A stretch of 54,572 bases of DNA from an uncultured Eubacteriales bacterium (GTDB lineage Bacteria; Bacillota; Clostridia; Oscillospirales; Butyricicoccaceae): contig CAJUIK010000006.1 in the NCBI GenBank assembly GCA_910585875.1, positions 1-54,572 on the forward strand. The letters are read 5' to 3'. Shown one piece after another: positions 41,969 to 48,975 of this stretch. Position numbers and translations under genes: made by a program. The notes beneath the pieces were generated by a model. The model was not told the origin of the DNA, searched no databases, and saw only the letters and a list, made by a program, of their open reading frames with translations. How positions within the stretch are numbered: position 1 is the first letter of the stretch; the number at the start of each line of letters is the position of its first letter.

Positions 41969-42511
41969 ATGAAATGGCTGATTGCTTCGGATCTTCACGG
42001 CTCGGCAAGCTGCGTCCGGCTGCTGACGGAAGCCTATGCCCGAGAGGGCGCCGACCGGCTGCTTTTGCTGGGAGATATCCTATACCACGGCCCCCGAAAC
42101 GACCTGCCTTTGGACTATGACCCCAGGCAGGTTGTGGATTTGCTTTCCCCGCTGAAGGACCAAATTTTCTGCGTGCGGGGCAACTGCGACGCAGAGGTGG
42201 ACCAGATGGTCCTGCCCTTCCCCATCCTGGCGGATTACTGCCTGTTGGAAAGCCAGGGCCGGCTGATTTATGGAACCCACGGCCATGTTTACAACCTGCA
42301 AAACCTGCCTCCTCTGGCTCCAGGAAGCGTTTTGCTCCACGGCCACACCCACATTCCCGCCAATCAGAAGCAAGACGCTCTTCTCTATCTGAACCCCGGT
42401 TCGGTTTCCATCCCCAAAGAAAACAGCCCTCGCAGCTATATGACGCTGGAAGAGGGCCTGTTTCAATGGAAAGAGCTGGAGGGCCGGGTCTACGACAGCC
42501 TGCGGCTCTGA
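41969..42511 (+). CDS. yfcE: YfcE-type metallophosphodiesterase
   Basis: A 180-residue calcineurin-like phosphoesterase of the YfcE/MJ0936 family. Metal ligands are in SDLHGS (residues 8-13), LLGDILYHGPRND, VRGNCDAEVDQ, THGHVYN and LLHGHTHIP, all intact. The family hydrolyses phosphodiesters in vitro; the in vivo substrate is unknown. The start follows CAGGAGG. It is monocistronic with its own terminator. Confidence 0.88.
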   Translation: MKWLIASDLHGSASCVRLLTEAYAREGADRLLLLGDILYHGPRNDLPLDYDPRQVVDLLSPLKDQIFCVRGNCDAEVDQMVLPFPILADYCLLESQGRLIYGTHGHVYNLQNLPPLAPGSVLLHGHTHIPANQKQDALLYLNPGSVSIPKENSPRSYMTLEEGLFQWKELEGRVYDSLRL

Positions 42512-42534
42512 AGCCCAGCCCTCTGGCAAACAAA

Positions 42535-42558
42535 AAAAGCGGCTTTTGCCGCCTTTTT
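42535..42558 (+). terminator. Intrinsic terminator after yfcE
   Basis: AAGCGGC pairs with GCCGCCTT with one bulged C, then TTTTT; A-run on the left allows action on the minus-strand MFS gene as well. Confidence 0.7.
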
Positions 42559-42585
42559 CTGTTGCTGTCGCCCTGCCTGCCGGCG

Positions 42586-43830
42586 TTATCCGGCCCGTCT
42601 GGCCTGGCTGCGGAAGGCCCAAAGATAGGTCAGCGTAATGACCGCCAACAGGCCGATCATGACGGCAAAGGCGGGCTTATAGCTGCCCAAAGCGTCATAA
42701 GAGCCGCCCACCAGCACTGGGGTCAACATCCCGCCCACGTTGGCGAAGGCGGAAATCATCCCAAAAATGCTGCTGAAATCCCGATCGCCGTAGACGATCT
42801 GGGCGATAATCGGATGGGCCACGTTTCCAAAGGCGCCGCCCAGACCCACGCCTAAAACAATCAGCCCCACCCCGGGCAGAGCCGGCGCCAGCAGGCCCCC
42901 CGCCAGCCCCAAAGCGGCGGAAATCTGGGCCGCCGTCGTGGCCCGAGAAGCGCCCAGTCTGTCATAGAGCCAGCCCAAAGCCAGCTTGCCCGCCGCCAGG
43001 GAAGCCATGCCGCAGGAGGCGGCGGCCGCCGCAAAGGCCGGAGAAAAGCCCACGTCGCTGATATGAGGGGCGATATTTTGCATCAGACCGCTGGTGCAGA
43101 CGGTGTTCAGCGCGGCGCACAGGCAAAGGGCCCAAAACTGAGGCTGTCGGACGGCCTCATGGAACAGGGTCCCCCGGCGCTCCAGCTGGGAATAATCGAT
43201 TTCGACATCCTGTTCCCCATAGGGCCGCAGCCCTTTGTCCTGGGGCCTGGTCCGCAGAACAAACAGGCAGATGGGAACGGCCAGGGCAAACACCCCGGCG
43301 GCCAAGACTTGATAGGCGGTCCGCCAGCCGAATTGGCCGATGAGCCGGCTGGCCAATGGGTTGCAGATCATGCCCCCCACGCCGCTGCCCATGAAGGCCA
43401 GCCCCACCGCCATCCCCCGGCGGGCATGGAACCAATTGCTGACGAGCAGCGAAAGAGCCACTGTGGTAATCATGCCCTCAGCCAAGCCTGTAACCAGCGC
43501 CGCCCCATAGAACATGGGCAGAGATTGGGCCAGAGAAAAGCAAAAATACCCCGCCGCCATCACGACGCTGCTGACCCGCAGGGCCCGGACCACGTCTACC
43601 CGAGCGAAAATCCGCCCGCTGACTAAAGACATCAGCATCAGCGAAGCGGACATAATGGTCTGAACCGCCCCCATACCCGCCCGGGAGAAGCCCATATCCG
43701 CGCACACCGGCTTGATGAATACCCCCATACAGTTGTTGATAGCCCCATAGGTCGCCGCCATCAACCCAAAGCAGCCGGCCACAATCAGCCAGCCATAAAA
43801 CAATTTACCCTGCTTTTCTCTTTGCGCCAT
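42586..43830 (-). CDS. MFS transporter (oxalate/formate-antiporter-like), second copy
   Basis: A 414-residue 12-segment carrier, paralogue of the one at 27001-28266: shared KLFYGWLIVAGCFG, GVFIKPVCADMGFSR, MGSGVGGMICNPLASRLI and a similar C-terminal half. The start at 43830 follows AGGGGG; a TTG two codons earlier is less likely. It stands alone behind its own promoter, not in an operon with an amidohydrolase, so its substrate cannot be tied to a neighbour. A monocarboxylate or small acidic compound is the family expectation. Confidence 0.85.
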   Translation of the reverse strand: MAQREKQGKLFYGWLIVAGCFGLMAATYGAINNCMGVFIKPVCADMGFSRAGMGAVQTIMSASLMLMSLVSGRIFARVDVVRALRVSSVVMAAGYFCFSLAQSLPMFYGAALVTGLAEGMITTVALSLLVSNWFHARRGMAVGLAFMGSGVGGMICNPLASRLIGQFGWRTAYQVLAAGVFALAVPICLFVLRTRPQDKGLRPYGEQDVEIDYSQLERRGTLFHEAVRQPQFWALCLCAALNTVCTSGLMQNIAPHISDVGFSPAFAAAAASCGMASLAAGKLALGWLYDRLGASRATTAAQISAALGLAGGLLAPALPGVGLIVLGVGLGGAFGNVAHPIIAQIVYGDRDFSSIFGMISAFANVGGMLTPVLVGGSYDALGSYKPAFAVMIGLLAVITLTYLWAFRSQARRAG

Positions 43831-43875
43831 GTCCAAAACCCCCTGGCCCCAGGGCCAATTTTTTCACTCTCCGCT

Positions 43876-43904
43876 ATTGTGGCGCAATTTCTGATTGATG
43901 TCAA
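43876..43904 (-). promoter_or_regulatory. Promoter of the second MFS gene
   Basis: TTGACA (43904-43899) and CACAAT (43881-43876) on the minus strand, 17-base spacer, 46 bases before the start codon. The rest of the 401-base gap to the regulator gene at 44232 holds only that gene's promoter and operator. Confidence 0.65.
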
Positions 43905-44165
43905 TGGAAATTTGGTTTGTTCAGCCCTCTTCGGCCCAGGCAATCCGCACGTTGACTGGCGATTTTAGAGGCCAAACCGCCGGCCGTCAGCCGCCTTCCT
44001 TTCTGTGGATCCAGTTTGAACGCGGCCTCCGAAGGCAGGCGGCGCAACCCTGTATTCGATTGGGATTTTGCATTTGTGTTTCATAAAAAAGCCGCCGATG
44101 CCGGTATGAATCCCCGGGTTGTGGGGCAAACTATCCACAGAAAAGTTGCCGCTGGAGAAAAATCA

Positions 44166-44194
44166 TTGACAAACAGGAAAAATCAACATATACT
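44166..44194 (+). promoter_or_regulatory. Promoter of the perR-rubredoxin-rubrerythrin operon
   Basis: A consensus TTGACA (44166-44171) and TATACT (44189-44194) with a 17-base spacer, 38 bases before the start at 44232. Confidence 0.85.
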
Positions 44195-44197
44195 TTA

Positions 44198-44216
44198 ATC
44201 AGGAATTATTCCTGAT
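44198..44216 (+). promoter_or_regulatory. Fur/PerR-like operator over the transcription start
   Basis: ATCAGGAATTATTCCTGAT is a perfect 9-1-9 inverted repeat, the geometry of Fur-family boxes, placed three bases after the -10 element. The first gene encodes a Fur-family repressor, so autoregulation is expected. Confidence 0.75.
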
Positions 44217-44231
44217 AAGGGAGGAGTATCT

Positions 44232-44810
44232 ATGCGGCGCCGCACCATCCAGCGGGCGCTGACGCTGGAAGCGGTGGAGCGGCTGCCGGGGCATCCCACA
44301 GCCGAGGAGGCATATCAATACGCAGTCCGGCAGGCGCCGGCCATCAGCCGGGGGACGGTTTACCGCAACCTGGCCTTTCTGGCCCAGCAAGGGGCCATTC
44401 GGCGCATTGCCATGCCCGACGGGGCGGATCGATTCGACCGGGAGACCGCCCCCCATTATCACTTGATTTGCCAGAGCTGCGGCCGCTTCATCGACGCCCC
44501 TTTCCCCTATCTGGCGGAGGCGGACGGGCAAATCGCCCGCCAGACCGGCTGGCAATGCCTGGGCCACACGGTTCTCTTCCAAGGCTTGTGCCCAGATTGC
44601 CTGAACGAGCTCACGGAAACCAACAATCAAAATCAGGAGGAAACGACAATGAGCAAGTATCGCTGCACCATTTGCAACTATATCTATGACGAGGCCGCCG
44701 GCGACGAGGCCAACGGCGTCGCCCCCGGAACCAAGTGGGAGGACCTGCCCGAGGACTATCTCTGCCCCATTTGCTCTGTGGGCAAAGATCAATTTGAAAA
44801 GGAAGACTAA
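44232..44810 (+). CDS. PerR/Fur-family regulator fused in frame to rubredoxin
   Basis: One open frame of 192 residues encodes two proteins. Residues 1-130 form a PerR-like repressor: winged helix with SRGTVYRNLAFL, candidate regulatory metal ligands His21 (GHPTAEE), Asp69 (RFD), His75 and His77 (HYH), Asp88, and structural zinc cysteines C80/C83 (CQSC) and C120/C123 (CPDC). Residues 140-192 are a complete rubredoxin with CTIC and CPIC. There is no stop codon between them; the linker is only NNQNQEETT. It has GGGAGGAG before the ATG. The first helix of the regulator is shorter than usual. It probably senses peroxide and controls the operon; the fusion may couple iron or redox chemistry to the sensor. 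Confidence 0.8.
   Translation: MRRRTIQRALTLEAVERLPGHPTAEEAYQYAVRQAPAISRGTVYRNLAFLAQQGAIRRIAMPDGADRFDRETAPHYHLICQSCGRFIDAPFPYLAEADGQIARQTGWQCLGHTVLFQGLCPDCLNELTETNNQNQEETTMSKYRCTICNYIYDEAAGDEANGVAPGTKWEDLPEDYLCPICSVGKDQFEKED
44635..44640 (+). promoter_or_regulatory. Internal ribosome binding site before the rubredoxin part
   Basis: A perfect AGGAGG lies eight bases before the in-frame ATG at 44649, inside the coding sequence of the fusion. This placement is what a separate gene would have. Confidence 0.85.
44649..44810 (+). CDS. Rubredoxin (internal start within the fusion frame)
   Basis: From the internal ATG a normal 53-residue rubredoxin can be made: MSKYRCTICNYIYDEAAGD at the start, the Asp/Pro-rich middle with GTKWEDLP, and CPICSVGKDQFEK at the end; the four iron-binding cysteines are in two CxxC pairs. 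Rubredoxin carries single electrons, here to rubrerythrin, encoded 38 bases downstream. The ideal ribosome site argues that free rubredoxin is produced, whether or not the full fusion is also translated. Confidence 0.85.
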   Translation: MSKYRCTICNYIYDEAAGDEANGVAPGTKWEDLPEDYLCPICSVGKDQFEKED

Positions 44811-44848
44811 ATTCAAACAGGAACGATCCAACCAAGGAGGAAACGACT

Positions 44849-45388
44849 ATGGACCTGAAAGGCTCTAAGACAGAAAGCAACCTGCTGGCGGCCTTTGCCG
44901 GCGAATCCCAGGCTCGGAACAAATATACCTACTATGCCTCCGCCGCCCGGAAAGAGGGATACAACCAAATCGCGGAGATTTTTGAGGAAACCGCCGCCAA
45001 CGAGAAAGAGCACGCCAAAATCTGGTTCAAGCTGCTCCACGAGGGTTTTGTTCCCAAGACCGAGGCCAACCTGAAGGACGCCGCCGCCGGCGAGCATTTC
45101 GAGTGGACCGATATGTACGAGGGCTTTGCCAAGACGGCCAAGGAGGAGGGATTTGACAAAATCGCCTATCTGTTCCAGGCTGTGGGCAAAATCGAAAAAG
45201 AGCACGAAGAGCGCTACCTGAAGCTGCTGGAAAACCTGACTCAGGGCAAGGTCTTTGCTAAGGATCAGCCCCAGGCTTGGGTTTGCGCCAACTGCGGCCA
45301 TATCCACTATGGCGATAAAGCCCCTGAAAAATGCCCGGTCTGCGACCATCCTCAGTCCTATTTCCAGGTCAAAGCGGAGAATTATTAG
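44849..45388 (+). CDS. rbr: Rubrerythrin
   Basis: A 179-residue non-heme iron peroxidase that reduces hydrogen peroxide in anaerobes with electrons from rubredoxin. The N-terminal four-helix domain carries the di-iron ligands (FAGESQARNKY, EETAANEKEHAKIW, QAVGKIEKEHEERY), and the C-terminal rubredoxin-like domain has CANC and CPVC. AAGGAGG precedes the ATG. As last gene of the PerR-rubredoxin operon with a strong terminator, it is expected to be induced by peroxide when the regulator is oxidised. Confidence 0.95.
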   Translation: MDLKGSKTESNLLAAFAGESQARNKYTYYASAARKEGYNQIAEIFEETAANEKEHAKIWFKLLHEGFVPKTEANLKDAAAGEHFEWTDMYEGFAKTAKEEGFDKIAYLFQAVGKIEKEHEERYLKLLENLTQGKVFAKDQPQAWVCANCGHIHYGDKAPEKCPVCDHPQSYFQVKAENY

Positions 45389-45404
45389 TCGTTTGCTTTG
45401 CGCC

Positions 45405-45440
45405 CAAACAAAAAGCTGGCAAAAGCCAGCTTTTTGTTTG
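45405..45440 (+). terminator. Intrinsic terminator of the rubrerythrin operon
   Basis: A perfect 16-bp stem (45405-45420 with 45425-45440) with an AAAA loop; the right arm contains TTTTTG. Confidence 0.9.
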
Positions 45441-45508
45441 CCCTTGTGAAGCCAAAACCCGCTGTCCGCTTCGGCAAAGATCCCGTCAAAACCAACGCTT
45501 ACCCAACC

Positions 45509-45535
45509 AGAAGGGCCGCTTATTGCGGCCCTTCT
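45509..45535 (-). terminator. Hairpin after the BlaR1-like gene
   Basis: AGAAGGGCCGC and GCGGCCCTTCT form an 11-bp perfect stem with a 5-base loop, just past the stop of the minus-strand gene at 45544. No T-run follows, so termination is uncertain. Confidence 0.5.
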
Positions 45536-45543
45536 GCCGTCCT

Positions 45544-46656
45544 TTAGCGGCGATGGCTCCCGTTATGGTCGATATGGCAGACAAGGCCGCCCTCCACATC
45601 ACAATGGTCGTGGTTGAGAGAGTATGAAATCCGCTGTCCGTCCTCCAGCGTAACGCTCCAGTACTCTGCGCCGCCCTCCTCCTTTTCCAGCTTCAGCGTG
45701 GCGGCGGCAGGGTCTATTTCCACAGAGTTGCGAGCGTCAAATTCCACTTCGGCAGGAACGGCTTCCAACCCCGCCTCCATGGGCTTGAGTTCGGCGGCGG
45801 ATACGGCAGTGGCTGCGGCCACGGCCAAAGCGGCGGCTGCGACAGTTCGATAAGAGAGCTTCTGATAGTTCATAATCCAACCAATCCTTTCTTCCAATCC
45901 GTTGTTTCCAATGAGGCCCAATCCGCCATAGGGAGCGGCTTGGCGGCTTTGCTCCGCCAGGTTCAGCAGAGTCAGGGCGTATCGCCTTTTCCGCCCCTGT
46001 CCCAGCATGGACAGGGCCTTTTCATCGCAGGCCTGTTCAAAATCCTGGCCCGGCAGGCAGGCCAGAGCCCAGACCAAGGGGTTGAACCAGTGGAGGCATA
46101 GAGCCCCTCGAATCAGCTGCTGACGCAGGACGTCCAGCCGGCGGATATGGGCAATCTCATGGGCCAGGACGCAGGCCAGCCCCTCTTCGTCCTGCCAATC
46201 CGTCCGCTGAGGCAGCAGGATTTTGGGACGCAGCAGGCCGTAAGTCAGCGGCGTGCCGATAGTATCGCAGATCAGCGGCTCTATCTTCCGCCGCAAGCCT
46301 TGGCCGTCGATAAACGCCCGGCAAAACCGGTTTTCCAGCGGCCGGGCCTGCCGGATCTGACGATGAGCCAGCCAAGCCCGAAACAGCAGCGTCAACCCCA
46401 TGAGACCAGCGCCCGCCGCCCAGAGGGCCCAGAAAATTTCCAGCCCTCCGGCGGCTTCTCCGTAGAGCGGCGCCGCCGTCAGAGCCTTTGGGCCTGCCAG
46501 AGGGAGCGCGATGTTGAAGGGCAAAACCAGCCGCAGAGCCGCCGCTGTCCACAGCCAGGACAACGCCTGTCTGGGCGTTTTCCCCCAGCTCCGGGCCAGC
46601 AGCCCCAATAGAATCAAGGCGCTGCCCCGCAGGGAGGCTTCTATCAGCCAACCCAT
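45544..46656 (-). CDS. BlaR1-like M56 membrane metallopeptidase with unusual C-terminus
   Basis: A 370-residue membrane protease of the BlaR1/MecR1 family: several N-terminal membrane segments, then the zinc motif HEIAH (166-170), LHWFNPLVW and FEQACDEKAL, and one last membrane segment at about residue 270-290. Family sensors end in a penicillin-binding domain of about 250 residues; here there is only a roughly 80-residue beta-rich tail ending in a His/Cys/Asp-rich cluster (DHCDVEGGLVCHIDHNGSH), so beta-lactams are unlikely ligands. It follows the BlaI-like gene by four bases. It probably cleaves or inactivates that repressor on an envelope signal. Confidence 0.8.
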   Translation of the reverse strand: MGWLIEASLRGSALILLGLLARSWGKTPRQALSWLWTAAALRLVLPFNIALPLAGPKALTAAPLYGEAAGGLEIFWALWAAGAGLMGLTLLFRAWLAHRQIRQARPLENRFCRAFIDGQGLRRKIEPLICDTIGTPLTYGLLRPKILLPQRTDWQDEEGLACVLAHEIAHIRRLDVLRQQLIRGALCLHWFNPLVWALACLPGQDFEQACDEKALSMLGQGRKRRYALTLLNLAEQSRQAAPYGGLGLIGNNGLEERIGWIMNYQKLSYRTVAAAALAVAAATAVSAAELKPMEAGLEAVPAEVEFDARNSVEIDPAAATLKLEKEEGGAEYWSVTLEDGQRISYSLNHDHCDVEGGLVCHIDHNGSHRR

Positions 46657-46660
46657 AGCC

Positions 46661-47026
46661 TCACTCCCCTTCGCTTTCGTCGATCATCCGGCGCAGGCGG
46701 TCCAGCTGCTCCGGGGTAAATTCCCCGTCGCTGAGGAAGGCGGCGAAAAATTGCTCCGCCGACCCGCTGAACATCCGGTCAATCAGCTGGCTGGTCTCCT
46801 GCCGCTGGGCCTGCCGCCGGGTGAGCAGCGCCTTGCAGAAGAAATTGGGCTCCTGGCGTTGAATAGCGCCCTTTTCCACGCATTTTTTGATCACGGTATA
46901 GGTGGTGTTCCGATTCCAGCCGATTTCCTCTTTCAGGATTTTGGCCAGCTGGCCCGCCGTCATGTCCCCTTCCCGCCACAGCGCTTCCATCACTTTGCGC
47001 TCTGAGTCAAACAGTTTTTCCGCCAA
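46661..47026 (-). CDS. BlaI/MecI/CopY-family repressor
   Basis: A 121-residue winged-helix repressor: SERKVMEALWREGDMTAGQLA, WNRNTTYTVIKKCVEKGAI and a C-terminal dimerisation helix. The start is TTG at 47026, eight bases after GGAGG. It is cotranscribed with a BlaR1-like protease. The promoter overlaps a long inverted repeat, so the pair is probably autoregulated. There is no beta-lactamase gene in the window; targets elsewhere are possible. Confidence 0.85.
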   Translation of the reverse strand: MAEKLFDSERKVMEALWREGDMTAGQLAKILKEEIGWNRNTTYTVIKKCVEKGAIQRQEPNFFCKALLTRRQAQRQETSQLIDRMFSGSAEQFFAAFLSDGEFTPEQLDRLRRMIDESEGE

Positions 47027-47049
47027 CGCTCTTGCCTCCTTTTTGTAAT

Positions 47050-47106
47050 GACTATTGCAATAGTATCTTACGAGATGATACTATCACAATAGTCGCTCTC
47101 GGTCAA
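47050..47106 (-). promoter_or_regulatory. Promoter and operator of the blaI-blaR1-like pair
   Basis: On the minus strand TTGACC (47106-47101) and TAGTAT (47083-47078) have a 17-base spacer. An 18-bp inverted repeat with two mismatches (arms 47050-47067 and 47077-47094) overlaps the -10 element; its left arm contains the smaller perfect palindrome ACTATTGCAATAGT. This is a BlaI-type arrangement. Confidence 0.8.
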
Positions 47107-47150
47107 GGGGGTATTCCCCAATTTCCGAATTATTCACAAACTCCGCCCGC

Positions 47151-47189
47151 CCAAAAGGCCCGCCCTCTGGCTGAGGGCGGGCCTTTTGG
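47151..47189 (-). terminator. Terminator-like hairpin after nnr
   Basis: A perfect 17-bp stem (47151-47167 with 47173-47189) with a 5-base loop; the T residues are within the stem, so this is strong structure but a less classical terminator. Confidence 0.7.
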
Positions 47190-47203
47190 GGGCGATATTC
47201 TGT

Positions 47204-48772
47204 TCAAATCTGGGCGGCCAGTTCCAGCGGTTCTTCCAGCCGCTTCATCAGCAGAGGCAGCGCCTCGATCAAGTCCGAAGGCAGGATACCATAGACCGAC
47301 CGCTCCAGGGCCAGCAGGTCGGCGCAGGCGCCGTGGAGGCAGCAGCCCAAGACCGCCGCCTGGAACAGGGGCGCGCCCTGGGCGGCGAAGCCGGCGATCA
47401 TGCCGGCCAACACGTCGCCGCTTCCCCCTTTGGCCAGGCCGCTGTTGCCTGTGCAGTTGACAAAAAGCCTTCCGTCCGGGCAGGCGATTACCGTGCGGCT
47501 GCCCTTGAGCAGCACGGAGACGCCGGTTTTTTCGGCAAACCGCCGGGCCGCCGCCGCTCGGTTGGCCTGGATCTCCGCCACGGGCCGGCCGGTCAGCCGG
47601 GAGAATTCCAGAGGATGAGGAGTGACTAAGCAATCCGGCCCGATTTTATCCAGCAGCTCCGGCCATTGAGCCAGGATGTTGACGCCGTCGGCGTCGAGAA
47701 TCAGCGGCGCTCTGCGCAGGGACAGCGCCCGCTCCAGCGTCTGGCCCCCCTGAACGCCGGCCCGCAGGCCGCAGCCAAAGACAATGGCGTCGGCGCTCTC
47801 GATCCAGGGCACCAGCTTATCCTGCCAGCAGAGCTGGCCCTGTTCGTTTTCCTCCAGTCCCATCAGCACAGGTTCGGGCAGAGCCGCCCCGATCACCGGC
47901 AGCAGGCTCTGGGCGGTGGCCAGCCGCACCAAGCCGGGCCCGGCCCGCAGCGCCCCCCGGGTGGAGAGAATGGCCGCGCCGCTCATGCCTCGGCTGCCGG
48001 CGACGTTGAGCACGCTGCCGAAGGTCCCTTTGTTGCCCGCCGGGTCCCGAGGCGGCAGCAGGGCGGCGCACTGCCGGGCTCCGCCGGAGAAGGCCAAGGC
48101 GCCGACGGCCTGCCGGTCTTCCTCTTGTTCTCCAAAGCTCCGCAACACGATTTTTCCGCAGAAATCGGCGCCGGGCAGGGAAAAGTGGCCGACCTTATAG
48201 CAGCCCAAGGCAATGGTCAAATCCGCCCGAAAAGCGCCTTCCGCCGCGCCGCCGTCGTCTCCCCAGACGCCGCTGGGAATGTCCACGGCGGCTTTCTGGG
48301 CCGGGCTCCGGGCGGCGGCCTCAAAAAGGCGGCGGACGTCCTCTGGCAAAGCGCCCCGCATCCCAATGCCGTAGACCGCGTCCACAATGACGTCGCAGCC
48401 CCCCAGCAGTTCTTCCAGCTCGTTCCCATCCATGGGCAGGCGATAAACCGGGGCGCTGCCCAGGCGGCGATACATCTCCTCTGCGTCCCGGTGGGCTGGC
48501 TCCTGGATCAGCAGGGCGAAGGGCAGAGCGCCTCTGGTCTGCAAATGGCGGACCAGGGCCAGGCCGTCGCCGCCGTTTCCCCCTTTGCCGCACAGGACCC
48601 CCACCCGCTTGCCCGCGATCCCCCATTCCGCTTGCAGGGTCTCGCAGCAGGCCCGGCCCGCGTTCTCCATCATCTGGAGATAAGGCAGGCCCTGTTGACA
48701 GACGATTTCTTCCAAGCGGCGGGTTTCCGCCGCCGTGAATAACGGCGTCATAGCCGATGTTGTAATTGGCAT
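47204..48772 (-). CDS. nnr: Bifunctional NAD(P)H-hydrate epimerase / ADP-dependent dehydratase
   Basis: A 522-residue metabolite-repair enzyme that restores hydrated NADH and NADPH. The N-terminal YjeF epimerase domain (about 1-215) has MENAGRACCETL and CGKGGNGGDGLALVRHL; the C-terminal carbohydrate-kinase-like dehydratase domain (about 230-510) has GTFGSVLNVAGSRGMSGAA, VTPHPLEFSRLTG and LAKGGSGDVLAGMIAG. AAAGGGA precedes the ATG at 48772. Fusion of both activities in one chain is normal in many bacteria. Monocistronic. Confidence 0.92.
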   Translation of the reverse strand: MPITTSAMTPLFTAAETRRLEEIVCQQGLPYLQMMENAGRACCETLQAEWGIAGKRVGVLCGKGGNGGDGLALVRHLQTRGALPFALLIQEPAHRDAEEMYRRLGSAPVYRLPMDGNELEELLGGCDVIVDAVYGIGMRGALPEDVRRLFEAAARSPAQKAAVDIPSGVWGDDGGAAEGAFRADLTIALGCYKVGHFSLPGADFCGKIVLRSFGEQEEDRQAVGALAFSGGARQCAALLPPRDPAGNKGTFGSVLNVAGSRGMSGAAILSTRGALRAGPGLVRLATAQSLLPVIGAALPEPVLMGLEENEQGQLCWQDKLVPWIESADAIVFGCGLRAGVQGGQTLERALSLRRAPLILDADGVNILAQWPELLDKIGPDCLVTPHPLEFSRLTGRPVAEIQANRAAAARRFAEKTGVSVLLKGSRTVIACPDGRLFVNCTGNSGLAKGGSGDVLAGMIAGFAAQGAPLFQAAVLGCCLHGACADLLALERSVYGILPSDLIEALPLLMKRLEEPLELAAQI

Positions 48773-48900
48773 GGATAATCCCTTTCTATCAGGCCGGCCC
48801 CAATCGGGCCGGCGGCCGGTTTGGTTCTTTTCCCCTTGACTATATCATAGGTTCTGCTGGGATGAGTGGCCGGTTTGTAAATATCCCGGCCAAAAAAAGA

Positions 48901-48930
48901 TTGACATTTGCCACGGTGATGTTATGCTAT
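48901..48930 (+). promoter_or_regulatory. Promoter of the MalY-like gene
   Basis: TTGACA (48901-48906) and TGCTAT (48925-48930) with an 18-base spacer, 45 bases before the start. Confidence 0.6.
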
Positions 48931-48975
48931 TTTTAGAAGCGTTATTCTCTCATTTCACAAAAGGAAGGGATTACA

